A program made the position numbers and the translations under genes. A DNA stretch of 64,000 bases from contig QUOL01000001.1 of NCBI GenBank assembly GCA_009761415.1, positions 2,852,001 to 2,916,000 on the forward strand. The letters run 5' to 3'. Each line of letters begins with the position of its first letter. The first letter of the stretch is position 1. The notes under the pieces were generated by a model. The model was given only the letters and a program-made list of their open reading frames with translations. It had not been told where the DNA came from and ran no database searches. This DNA comes from Sarcomyxa edulis. Taxonomy: Eukaryota; Basidiomycota; Agaricomycetes; Agaricales; Mycenaceae. Positions 32,719-44,142 of the stretch are shown here, piece after piece.

Positions 32719-32855
32719 CTTCCATTCATCGTTGTCGTCGTGCAAAATCCGCACTATGCGGCGCGCTGTGATTGTTCCTGCATGTCGTGACTCGTTCATT
32801 CGAGTCTCTGCAATGTCCGTCGAAAGGTATCTAGCGGTGCCCGACTCACAATGAC
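32719..32855 (+). repeat. Intergenic direct duplication, copy 2
   Basis: Partner of the copy at 32221: GTTGTCGTCGTGCA, ATCCGCACTATGCGGCGCGC, TTCCTGCATGTCGTGACTCG and GTCGAAAGGTATCTAGCGGT. Roughly 80-85 % similar by eye. No coding frame is shared. Confidence 0.75.
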
Positions 32856-33219
32856 ATATTTTACTAGATTCAGGCCTTAGCGCTCGAACTTCGGGAGAAT
32901 TCAAGACTCGTATTTGTTCAGACCTCGAGGCTCTCAAGGCTCAAAGGAGTTATTTCTGGCATGTCGGGCTCAATGGTTCCTACTCAGTATGTATCCGTAT
33001 GTTCATATGCCCTTAGAGCTTTTTCCGAACCTTCTCAAAACAGATACAGATGACTCCACGTTCAGAGCTTTTTTCCCAGGCTCAATTTAGCCAGCCAGTC
33101 GACGGAAAATTCACGTCTCCAGCTCTTTGAGTCAGAGTGCCACGATTCTCTCCACCTTGGGCTTTGAGTACAAATAGCTCAAGTATGTTCCTCTTAGGAC
33201 TCCCCAACACGAATACAAC

Positions 33220-36140
33220 ATGAAATTCGCGCTATTACTACCTTTGCTTCATCTCTCAGTCCTCCAGACCATCGAACGCGTTTCTGCGGCCGACATAGAC
33301 ACCGTACGCGATCGGAGGTACTCTAATATCGTCGGTGGCACTACTGGAGCCACCTCGATTGCGTCGTGGTCAGTGATTGTCTTTTTCCCGAAGAAGTCTT
33401 TCAGCTCATAGTCATGCACAACGTTAGGGTTTCGACGTTGAGCTCAGATGGGACGTGGCCAGATGTTGATTATACTACTGGTTGGACATCCACATTATTA
33501 GATCGTGCACATGACTTGGGACTGACGGACTGATTGGTACCAAATAGGTTGTGACGCGTCAGCAGCGAGCTGGCCTGCCCAAGAGCATTGGAGTCGCATC
33601 AGTACGTCATGCTCCTTGTCGCAAATACTCCTCTAACTCTGATGGGTGTCCCACGACAGACACATTCGCAGCTGCTTGGCACGGTGGACTGAAAAATGCT
33701 GCCCAATTCGCCCAAAGTGCCGACCTCAGAGCATCCATTTCTCTCGCGATGGCTTTTTGGTTCCAGAACGATTTCACGGACGCGTCATGCCTGGACTTTG
33801 GAGGAGACTCGCAGTGCCCTTGTGGAACCCCAGGTCTTTGGAACACGAATTGGTTCTCCAATGTAAGACTCCAGCTTCTTCGTTAGCTTCATACTAGTAG
33901 TGGTGCTGAAGGCATCGAACAGATCATTTTGATTCCCGGATGGGTCGGCCAAGTCTGCCTCTTACTCGGAGACAGTCTCACGAGCTCAGAATTGGCCAGC
34001 TGTACTCTCATGACCGGCAGGGCATATAACACCTTCATCACGGGGATCAATGGCGTCAGCGCGATCACTGGCTCCAACACTCTGGACATAGCCAGTATCG
34101 GGATAGATCTAGGTCTTTTGCAGGGAAATTCGAGTCTGGTGTCCGATGCTTATAACAGAGTGCATGAAGAAGTGGTCGTGGAAAACGGCCTCAAAGTCGA
34201 TGGAATCAGAGCGGATGGGAGCTTCGGCCAGGTAAGCACTTGGTTCAGTCTTGGTGTCGTATCTGGACTGATACTGACTATGACTCATCCTACAGCATTC
34301 AGGTAAGATGGATTGATACGTCTCTAGCTTCGCTGATAAACTGAATCGATATTTGGATTTCTCAAGGCATTGTGAGTTTCATGTCTAACTTCGTATCGAA
34401 CCGTTAATCATGGCGTCTTTCAATCCCAGATCTACAACGGAAATTATGGAAAAGACTAGTCAGTATCCCTTTTTCTTATCTCACGAGTATATGTTCTCAA
34501 ATCTATGCGTAGCGCTAACGATGTCCTCAACTTGGAAATAGCTGCTGGGGGAACTCAGTTCCAAGCTACTTCCGGTTCTATGACGGCGTTTTCGTCGCTT
34601 ATTTCGGCTGATGAATGGATGGTCTTTCGCAATACCTTGACCAATGTCTTGCATTGGGACTACGTACGCATCTTTCATATACGGGCAGACCCTCGACAAT
34701 CCCTGACCCCCAGTTGCAGAGTGTGCTCGGTCGTTTCATCAGTCTTCCTGTCGCGGATAATCAGTACGTCTCCACCTATATGTCGCTTTGTGTATAGAGT
34801 TCGAACTTCCCTCGTAGGGCCACCGAAAATCTGAAGATCAACCTTACACAAATTGACGTCCTTGGGCAGGAATGGGACTCCAGCGATATCGCCCAAGTGT
34901 TTGATGATTTATCCTTGAATACTGCTGATGCAAATGCTGGGGCCCTGATCGGTAATCGTATGTTTTACGCTAACGACTACATGGTATGCCCTAAGCACCT
35001 ATGGTCAACGTCTTGTACTGACTCTCATCGCTCCAGGTTCAGCGTGGCGCGGGATATGTCACCACTCTGAGAATGTATTCCAAGCGTACGATGAATACCG
35101 AATGTATCAACGGCCAGAACCTGCTCGGTTTCCACCTCAGTGACGGTACGCTGTACAATTATCAGCAAGGCAATGAATACGAGGATATATTCGCTGCCTG
35201 GGATTGGAACCTTATCCCAGGTATCACTGTGGATTACGGCGCTACAGCCTTGAACTGCTCGGGCACGGGTCATACGGGCACACAACCCCTTGTCGGAGGT
35301 GTTTCTGATGGCATGATCGGCGTCGCGGCCATGCGATACGAGACACCTACGTCCAAGACATTGAACTGGCGCAAGACTTGGTTCTTCCTCGATGATGATG
35401 TCCAATTCGTTATGGTTGCTGACATCCTTTCGACTACCAACGCACCTGTCTTCTCTGTCTTGGATCAGAAAAGACACAACGGAGATGTGTTTGTTGACGG
35501 AGTGGCGCAAGGTAGCGGGAACTATAGTGGCGTCAGTTCATTGTGGCATGGAGGTGTTGGATACACGTTCAACTCTTCCAACGTTGCCGTGTCTCTGTCC
35601 TTGGCGTTGGGAACACGTACTGGATCGTGGCAATCGATCGGAACCTCGAAACAGCCTCCAGCAAGCGTTGATATATTTTCTGCTTGGCTCAGTCATAGTG
35701 ATATCTCTGTCCCCGTCTCATACGCTATCTACCCAGCGACGAACACTCTCTCCTCTTTCCAACAGAAATCTCAGGCATCTCAACTCCAAACTATCCGTAA
35801 CGATGGCTCAATCTCCGCCTTATTGGACATCTCACACAAAGTTGCGATGATTGTATATTGGGTCGCAGCCGGGGGGTCCGTATCCGTACCCAGCCCTACA
35901 GGCAATGCGCCTATTACAGTGAAATCTAATGGGAACGCGAACCTCATTTTCCATTTGGACACTTGGACTATCACCGTCGCGGATCCTACTCAAACTCTCA
36001 CGAGTCTTACGCTCACCTTCACGTTGGGTAGTGGGTCGGTACCGTCTGGGTGGCCTGGAGGGTCAGCCAAGACCACATCACTGACTATTTCTCTCCCGTC
36101 GGGCGGAGAAGTGGGGAGTAGCGTCTCTCAGTCTTTATGA
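33220..36140 (+). CDS. Polysaccharide lyase family 8 (hyaluronate/chondroitin/xanthan lyase type)
   Basis: A secreted enzyme with signal peptide MKFALLLPLLHLSVLQTIERVSA. The N-terminal alpha/alpha toroid includes 'SIASWSSSLGSDGTWPD', 'SISLAMAFWFQNDF', 'LWNTNWFSN' (candidate catalytic Asn), 'DIASIGIDLGLLQGNS', and the segment GQHSGIIYNGNYGKDYANDV, where His and Tyr are nine apart as in PL8 active sites. The middle beta-sandwich has 'MFYANDYMVQRGAGY', 'MNTECINGQNLLGFHLSDG', 'NLIPGITVDYGA', 'NWRKTWFFLDDDVQF' and 'VLDQKRHNGDVFVDG'. A C-terminal beta domain ends SSVSQSL. About 780 residues is the family size. PL8 enzymes cleave uronic-acid polymers by beta-elimination; the fungal substrate is not established. 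The catalytic His segment is assembled from two tiny exons, 34296..34302 (7 nt) and 34367..34371 (5 nt). Confidence 0.9.
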
Positions 36141-36755
36141 CTAATACGCACAAATCAGATGTTTTCGAAGTAGGCAACTTATATACATAGGATACTATTT
36201 GTATCTCATTCAGCAGTCTATCCCTAGTTGTACCCGAGTGGCGAAATTTGTGGTTGTCTCCAATTGTACGCAAAGATACAAGTGCCGAATTTATAGTTAT
36301 CGGTCTCTGTAAAATCGCCTGTGTCAGATCCGAGTCGTAACAGCGAATGGCAAGCATTCTGATGTATCTACCGTAGGTACTGGGAAAGAAATGCAGTGAC
36401 ATCGTTTTCTGTAGACCCCACCAGACCTCTGCCAAGGAGTCGGAGGGGTTGTAGTACTTACGCGGACTGAAGAAACTACATATTCTGGATTATAGTGTAT
36501 AAACTATTTATTTGACTCGCCATAAGTGATGAACAGATAAAATAGATCCGATTGAGACTGTGTTACTATCGAGGCAGGATTTCGAGAGTCGAGACGGACT
36601 CAAAAGCGAAGCACAGTTGAAGCACAGAGCACGCGTGGTCGCGTGCAAGAGGTCCCAAATCGACCTTGAAATGTTTTAGACACGAAATTTGACTTTGCTT
36701 TGCACTTTGAATAGTCCTCAACTTCAAGTACAGTCTACGCAGGATTGACTCAAGA
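36141..36755. other. Intergenic between PL8 and prenylcysteine oxidase genes
   Basis: About 615 bp holding the PL8 3' UTR and the promoter of the next plus-strand gene. AT-rich near 36480-36545. No gene, repeat or RNA is seen. Confidence 0.5.
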
Positions 36756-38725
36756 ATGCGTTGTCTTGGTCTTCTTTTACTGGCCTCCGGGACCACTTGG
36801 GCCTTCCAATTGCCCTTCCAGCTCCCATTCTTCAAATCTAAGGTCGATGTATCGGAATTGGAGCCCGCGGTATCCTCAACGCCCAGGATAGCTATCATCG
36901 GCGCGGGCGCAGGGGGATCATCGGCCGCTTTCTGGATATCAAAAGCGAAGGAAAGGTTCGGAGTCGACGTCGAAGTCGACGTATACGAGCGCGAGTCGTA
37001 TATCGGTGGTAGTGAGTATCTGTCCTTCACTACGTGTCATCTGCTTTGATCTGAAGCAATACTTCAGGAAGTACGACTGTATACCCTTATGACAACGAGA
37101 GCCTTCCATCAGTTGAACTTGGTGCCTCAATATTCGTGAAAGCGAATAAAAATATGTGGAGAGCCTCGGACGAATTTAATTTCACGCGACTTGACTTTGA
37201 CGAAGGAGATGGCAGCATAGGGGTATGGGACGGAGAGAAAGTCGTCTTCTCGGTGAGCAGAACTATGTACAATATGATCGTGATGACTGAGTGCTCAAAT
37301 TTCCATGGGCAGACAAGAAATACTTGGTGGGATAACGTCAAAATTGTCTGGCGGTATGGATTATCACCCAAGCTTACTCAAAGCATGTAAGGAGATCATT
37401 CCAGCCTAGACCTTTGACTGAGTCTCATGCATTGCATTGTAGGGTGGAGAACGTGATTCATAAATTCTCGAGTCTCTATACGCGCGAGGCCCCGAAGTGG
37501 GATGATATATCCACTCTCGCCACTTCTCTTGGATGGACCGAGATGATCACTCACAGTACCTCCGACTATTTCGAATCTCATGGTGTCTCCAAGAAGTTCA
37601 CGCGCCAATTGATTGAAGCAACCACCCGCGTCAACTACGGTCAGGTCAGTGCCCTCTTCTCATATCGCAGAGCACCGAAACTGAAATCATATCTCCAACA
37701 GAATTCCGATGGCATCCATGCTCTGGAAGGAGCTTGCTCCCTCGCAGCAACAGGTGCCTCAGGGATCAAGGGAGGAAACTTCAAGATATTCGAACAGTTC
37801 TTGGAACGTTCAGCAGCCAAGGTCTACTTGAACACGACTGTGAGCAAACTTCACGAAAAAATGCATACTATCAGCCGCTCACTCAGAGCTACTCTCAGGT
37901 GACCAGCATCACCCAAAAATCCACAACTTCTCATCACCACTGGACACTGACAACTGACAAAGGCTCTGATCCTATCAACTATAAAGCCGTAATTCTCGCT
38001 GCACCTTATCATTCTACGAATATTTCCCTTCCCTCCACCATCGTTTCCGACATCCCCGAACAGCCTTACGTTCATTTACATGTCACATTAGTGACGACTA
38101 CCGCAAAGACCTTCAGCCCGTCTTACTTCGGTCTAGGTGCCTCGTCTCACGTCCCTGCTATGATGCTTACCACATATGAGGGTGCGAGACAAGGTGGAAA
38201 GGAACCCGAATTCAACTCGATCTCGTATCACGGAATGATCAAGGAAGGAGAATGGATCGTCAAGATATTCTCCAAGGAGATAGTAAGTGATGAGTGGCTT
38301 CAAAGTATCTTCCCCGGTGAAGTAGGATGGGTGTATCGGAAAGAGGTAGATCGATTTCTTGTTATTTTTTGCACCTACTGACCTTTGTTCTAGTGGGACG
38401 CGTACCCAGTGCTCCCACCTACGTCAAAATTCCCTCCCGTCAAGTTGGCGACAGGTTTGTATTACGTGAATGCTTTCGAACCGTTAGTTTTTTTTCACTT
38501 CTTGCCTCCTGCTTTACATTGAGTGAACCCTTGTACAGATTCATATCTACGATGGAAACTGAGACTATCGCTTCTCGCAACGTCGTCGACCTACTCCTTA
38601 ACGAGGAATTTGACTCGAGTATCTGTGGAAGAACCATAGGAGAAGTCGAGCCACCTGTGTCCCTACGTGAGGCCTTTTACCAGGCCCAAGAGGACGAACA
38701 TTTTGTTATTGGATGGGATTGTTGA
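36756..38725 (+). CDS. Prenylcysteine oxidase (lyase) family FAD enzyme
   Basis: The signal peptide MRCLGLLLLASGTTWAF is followed by a Rossmann FAD-binding start, 'RIAIIGAGAGGSSAAFWI' and 'VDVYERESYIGGSTTVYPY'. Family segments follow: 'VELGASIFVKANKNMWRAS', 'YGLSPKLTQSMVENVIHKF', 'RQLIEATTRVNYGQN', 'IHALEGACSLAATGASGIKG' and 'KGGNFKIFEQFLERSAAKVY', then a substrate-domain region ending with 'YYVNAFEPFISTMETETIAS'. These fit PCYOX1, which breaks the thioether of prenylcysteines left by breakdown of prenylated proteins, producing H2O2, in lysosome/vacuole or secretory compartments. Length (about 530 residues) fits. Several introns; the splice 'VYRKEW|DAYPVLPPTS' near 38,346-38,400 restores the frame. 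No obvious link to its neighbours. Confidence 0.88.
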
Positions 38726-39012
38726 TCGGACGGCGCCTATCCTCTCTAATATGTACCTGGACCACTGTTATCGCAGACAACTAAACAACTCACGGACTAA
38801 TCAAATCTAGGATGCGCGCTCGCAGATTATCTAATGTTTTTATAGACTGAAAATTATGTGTGTTGGGGCAAAAATACAGGATGATGTGTGGAGCCGCCGA
38901 GAAAGAATGTGTGAGTCCCATATAAGTAAACCAATAAAGATACGGGCATATATGCACTCGCGATCGAAGTATCCTATCCTCCGCCTTGAATAATATTGAC
39001 GCGTATTACGGA

Positions 39013-41148
39013 TCATGGATGCGTAGGTCCATTTTCTTCGATCTTCTCGTTTACATCGAGGAGATGATGTGTTGTTTCTTGACCGTTCGGTTGAGGAGCC
39101 TGCGCTTCGAGGGCGATGTCTGTGAGGGCATGACGATCCCCGGCTACGCCAGGTACTGCGGACCCGTTTTTTAACTTCGTGTCCTCGAGAATCGGTGCTG
39201 GAGTCCAAGATGTATAATCTCGGCGGACCTCGATGTAGTCGTTGGCGAACTCTCCAATCTATGGGGAGGCAGTAAGCAATGTATCGAAGAAGATCAACGA
39301 GGTATAGTTCACCTCGATCTCATCTATACCAAGCGTCTCCCCTTCGTCCGTGCATCTGAGTTGGAGGCCAGGTATCATGTCGAAGATCTTGGCAAGGACG
39401 GCAGTGACAACAAAGGTGAACGCAGTGGTCGCACATACGTAAGCGAACTGGATATAGAGCTGTTTCCAATTGTGATCCATCCATCCTCCTGTCGAAGTAC
39501 TGACACCGTCCAATTCGATGATCTCGTGTGTGGCGAAGAGTGCGTTGAAAATCAAACCGATCATCCCTCCGACGGCATGCTCAGCAAAGAGATCGAGAGC
39601 GTCGTCAATTTGCAACAAAAGTTTGACTAATGAATGCAGCCGTCAAACATTTTTCGGAAAGACACAGAAAGAAGAGAGGCGGACTGACTTTTTGTGGCAT
39701 AGTTACATACAGCACCTGTGATGATCCCTAGAATAACGGAACTCCAAGGGTGGATGTACCCGGAAGATGGAGTTGCAGCAACTAGACCGGCTATCGTTCC
39801 TGAGCAAAACCCGACCATACTCCATCTGCGTCCGATGCGATAATCCAGTATGCACCACACGATCCCGGCCATAGCTGCGGCGATCATGGAATTCCAGACG
39901 GCCATTACGGCTCGAAGATTGGCGCCAAACGCGCTGCCACCGTTGAAGCCGAGCCTATTTTGTTCAAGAGAATATCTGAGTGTCTGACGAACGATCTACA
40001 TTAGGAGATGTATAGACGCACCAGCCAAACCTGATGGTACTCAATGTCAGTATTTTGAGTATGAAATTTGATCAAATATGTACTGACCATAGGATGAATG
40101 TGCCAAGGCCGACCATGGAAACATTATGTGGTCGGAAATTGATCAATTCACGTTCTTTGCGACGGCCGAGGACCCAAGAGTACGCCAATCCTGCGACGCC
40201 GCTCCCGATCTCAACCGGTCCTCCACCTGCATAGTCTAACACGCCCCAGGTGAACCCCCATCCGTTGACTGGATTAGAGATAAATGAATAAAATCCCTTA
40301 AGACAGTCTGAATGAGATGAACTCACTACTCCAAGCCCAGCACGCCAGTGGACAGTAGACCAGAGTCATCCACACAAATGTGAAGATCATTGCTGGAAAC
40401 ATCCTTCCACGCTCTGCAAGTCCGCCCATTAAGATAGCTACGGTAACGCAGGCGAATTCCATCTGGTAGAAACTATAAAGAAGTTCAGGTAGAAGAGGTG
40501 AACCCGGTGATGGGTTTGCGAGAACCTGCCAGTAGGGGGTGAAATCTCGTGAGCTCTCGATCGACAAGGCAAATATCCAGCGATGAACGGTCACGTACCT
40601 TTCGTAGACCAATATTCCTGAGGTTTCCGATGTATCCATTGGTGGCCGAGGAGGAGAATGCGAGGGAATAGCCCCAAAAAAACCACTGGAATATACAGAC
40701 CGCGTTACTGGCCGACACGGCCCATATTAAGGAAAGGGCCGATTTTCGGCGGGATAGCCCTGAATAAAGGAAGGCTATGACAAAGGTTAGCCTGGACGAA
40801 CTACTGAGCAGACTGAAAAGACGCACCAAGACCTGGCCGTAGGAAATTTCTCAAAGTCAATATGATAAATATGCATAGATAAGGAACTCTGCTCGCCAGG
40901 AATCATGAAAGACACCATCGCACCGCAGACGATGATGAACGAGACATCTCCGCGGTCGAATCTAAGATAGAGTTGATAAGATAGATAAAGATAGTGTGTG
41001 ATGGAAAGTTGCTCACTGGTTAGGGTCGTATGTGTCCCCTGGAGATGATACGTTATCTTATCAGTCAATTTTTTTTCGCAAGATAAGGTTATTACTTACT
41101 TTTGAACTGATACCACCTGTTCTCTAGCCCTACAGGGACAGCATTCAT
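39013..41148 (-). CDS. Ammonium transporter (AMT/Mep family), Mep1-like pore
   Basis: The start MNAVPVGLENRWYQFK (41148) is followed by an intron and then 'GDVSFIIVCGAMVSFMIPG'. Eleven membrane spans follow, with landmark segments 'LIWAVSASNAVCIFQWFFWG', 'LLYSFYQMEFACVTVAILMG', 'FVWMTLVYCPLACWAW', 'GVLDYAGGGPVEIGSGVAGL', 'LGTFILWFGWLGFNGGSAFG', 'GFCSGTIAGLVAATPSSGYI' and 'LFAEHAVGGMIGLIFNALFA'. The second pore His is present (EHAVGG), but the first twin-His position is Glu (GGPVEIGSG), as in yeast Mep1/Mep3 rather than the ammonium sensor Mep2. It imports ammonium at the plasma membrane. The cytosolic tail is hydrophilic and ends NEKIEENGPTHP. Many short introns; all conserved segments line up. 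Confidence 0.93.
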
Positions 41149-42111
41149 GGTCGACTGGGATGGCGGGAAGGTCGAAAGTCGAAGCAGCTGGCAAACGTTG
41201 GATAGGTTGAATCTTCAGCCCGAGCACCACTCGACCACCCCTAGGCGAGGCCATCGGTTAAATTCGGATCCTGACATTGGCTCTTTCTTTCCACTCTGCG
41301 ATTTCTTCGTCGACGTTGTCCACTTCAGCATGGAATCCACTCCGAGTCAATGCTCGCCATATTCTTGGTAAGTCAGTCCAATCGTCTTCGTCGCAATCCG
41401 TATTTCTTCAATTTGGACAGAAAAATCGGCATTTTTGTCCGAAAGCTCTCTCTCGAAACTTGGTCAAGGCTCGCTGGCTTATCAGTGGAATGTGTTGCAT
41501 GGCAATGACTTATTGGTCCATTCCGAGTCTGTCCGTATGACAAGGGTTGATAGCACTATTGGCTACTATTGGTCCGAGGTCGGACAAATTTATACCGCGT
41601 TTTCTCCAACAGGACGAATGGAATCCCAACATGTACTGGGTCTTTCCTGCAGTTGTTTCTCTACTTCGACCACGCCCACCGTTCACGGTTCAGTCAATTC
41701 GAACGCCCTTTCACGATTTTTGTGCACTGTACTCGATGTTCGCAGAACGGATCGTCTATCGCACATCCACCCCATTTTCCTTATCTCTACCGTCCCCTCC
41801 AGGCTATTCTTATTTCAAAACGTTCCGTGCCCTCACGCACTGGCACACCAGTCTGAGGCTCGGCCCACAGCCCATGTAGTGGCGCTGCGTCATCTACAAG
41901 AGATCTTACGCACGTACTTAGAGGCACATCTACTCGATACTTCCATGTTGCTGTACCCGTCAAATTGATTTCAATGTCGCGTGCACGTCGCCAGTAGCCT
42001 TCATTTTAAACAACAGCAAATTTCCAGCCATTTAGATCTATATTTAGAAGCCGATATCGTTCTGTAATCATCAGAGATCGGTGTGACCGTTGACTACCGT
42101 GACATTGCGCC
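41149..42111. other. 963 bp divergent intergenic region
   Basis: Between the ammonium transporter (minus) and the F-box gene (plus). Overlapping open frames of up to 177 codons on the plus strand at 41435-41968 have no recognisable features or splice logic. I see no repeat. It probably carries both promoters. Confidence 0.5.
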
Positions 42112-43941
42112 ATGCCAGCGTCGGTTCATACTGTGTCTTTCGATGCACACAACATCTTGACCATTCCATTGGAACTAACCGAACAAGCTCTCAGCTTCTG
42201 TCATCCGTACGATGTAGCTTCATTTTCAGCGACTTGCCGTCTAGCGTACAAGATCGTCTACTTTCCTCACGATAACTACCTATGGCGCCGTCTCTTTCTC
42301 TTCTTCCCCTTCGATGACCCTCGCAAATCAATTCGACCTCGTCTGGCCAAAATTCAACAGACAGATTGGATGGCAGAATTACTAGCACGCATGCGTGCCG
42401 AGATGGTAGCTTTCCGTGGACCGACTCAGGATATTGAACGCAAGCACGCGCTAGCAACTTTCGTTTCTACGGTACAGGATTCCCTTCCAGTTCAGCCAGG
42501 AGAGGAGAACAAGCCGTCAGGCAATCTCCAATGGCTCACGCGCGTCTTGCGTGATTCTGGAATGTTAGATACCAACCAGGTCGCTCCAGTCGATGCAAAA
42601 CTCCATGCCCAGCTCAGATCATATTTTGCATTGACTCTCGACGAAGGCAAGGACGATAAGACTCGCGAGCGTCTGCAGGTACGACGCACGAAGAGTAGAT
42701 GCTACGTCTATAATCTCCAAAACTATGGTCCCGATAATCACTGGGGTCCTTATCTACATGATGGTACGGTCAATTGGATTCATGTCGAGGCGATCATCAA
42801 CGTAGTCTCGATGAATCTCCGTGCAATACCCCCGATGGCGTTGAACGATATCAAGCCTCCTCTTGGTTTAGAGGCGACCAGGGCTTATTCAGCACCGGGG
42901 AAACGTGCTCCGGATGATTGGGCGGGAGTCGAAGGTAGGCCTATACTTTCTCATGGATATTTTAGACCAGCTCAATTCTTCTGATTCTAGGAAAGTGGAA
43001 AAGATACGTGTGCTTCATGGACTACCGGTGTGTCAATTTACCCACGTCTTTCTCACCTCGCTGACCGATGCTCAGTGATTTATATGGTGAGTAAAGTGGC
43101 ACATTTAGTTCAGCAACGCTCATCTAACACTCAAACCAATTCTCGCAGCCTTCAACGTTCGTCTATTCTCGTCACCGACTGATCTAGCTGACTAACTTGA
43201 CCTGTGAATGCCACAGTACGCAAACTCTCCGAACGGCCCTCGTGATCCCTATTTCTTCGAAGACGAGTTATTCAGAGAGGCCACCCGTCTCATCGAGCTT
43301 GAACTCCATTTAATCCCGCTCGAAGAGATGCGCACCTTTCCTGTCAAAGTAGATGATTGTCGGGGTCCCTTTCCACCCTTATGTTTCGAGGGAACATCTC
43401 ATGGACTTAACGGAAACCACGGAAACGAAGCGAGTGTGAAGGGCGTGGTGCATATGACACCTGAAGGCGTGCAGTGGCATTTTGTGAGTTCAAGAACTTT
43501 CTGATTTGATCACAGATGGCCTTGGATAGGTTCTATTTATTTCTGGAACTGATCATTCTTGGTTGCTTTCAGGTCTCTATACATGATGGGCATACACAAT
43601 GGAGGTATGTGAACAATATTTTTGGCGTGTGTTGATAGACAGCTTGTTCTGATAAATTCGATGCCAGTTCCGAAGGAGTACAAATCGGAAACGTCGCTAG
43701 TGCCATCGGCGTAGTGGGCTGTTGGACCACCGCCGTTCACGAGCCAGGTTCGTACTTTACCTCTTACTTGACACAGCATCTGGGGAATATTGACCTCGTT
43801 TTGCAGGCGATCCTGTTGGTACGAGCCCGCATATTGAGATTGCTTTCCCTCTGACACTTATCTTTCATTTTGTCTCTAGGACCGTTTTGGCTATGGAAGG
43901 TTGTTGAGAACCATTCAGACTCCATAACGGACTTCGATTGA
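42112..43941 (+). CDS. F-box protein
   Basis: The N-terminus MPASVHTVSFDAHNILTIPL leads into an F-box: 'LTIPLELTEQALSFCHPYDV', 'ASFSATCRLAYKIVY', 'NYLWRRLFLFFP'. The F-box binds Skp1 in SCF ubiquitin ligases. The rest is a large substrate-side region without repeats I recognise, with 'VNWIHVEAIINVVSMNLR', 'CFMDYRDLYAFNYANSPNGP' and 'GVVHMTPEGVQWHFVSIHDG', and ends 'GPFWLWKVVENHSDSITDFD'. This shape (F-box plus long conserved tail with W-rich segments) is common in Agaricomycetes. Two tiny exons are needed to connect the halves: 43076..43086 (11 nt) and 43149..43156 (8 nt), coding DYR-DLY-AFN. The substrate is unknown. Confidence 0.82.
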
Positions 43942-44142
43942 ACCGGATTGATACAATATTTTCATCCGTACAGACATGCACGTTTTCTTTTTCCGCTCAC
44001 TGACACTCTTGTACCTCCGGCTCCTTGGTCCGGAAAATATGGACTCTTTCGTTATTTATACGTTCCAGTACAATTCATCGATACAACCTCTTCGGTATTC
44101 CTACATATATACTCGCCCCTCGCGCATCGAGAGACAAAGAGT

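Larger units (their letters stand above)
31431..33219. other. 1.8 kb intergenic region, no supported gene
   Basis: This is the longest gene-free stretch in the window. It contains a diverged direct duplication (listed below) and, from about 33,170, the promoter of the PL8 gene. Small open frames show no recognisable family and no consistent splicing. Confidence 0.55.

Noticed and set aside
41435..41968. Overlapping plus-strand frames (up to 177 codons) upstream of the F-box gene
   Set aside because: No family features, no splice logic, and three overlapping frames of similar length; treated as non-coding.
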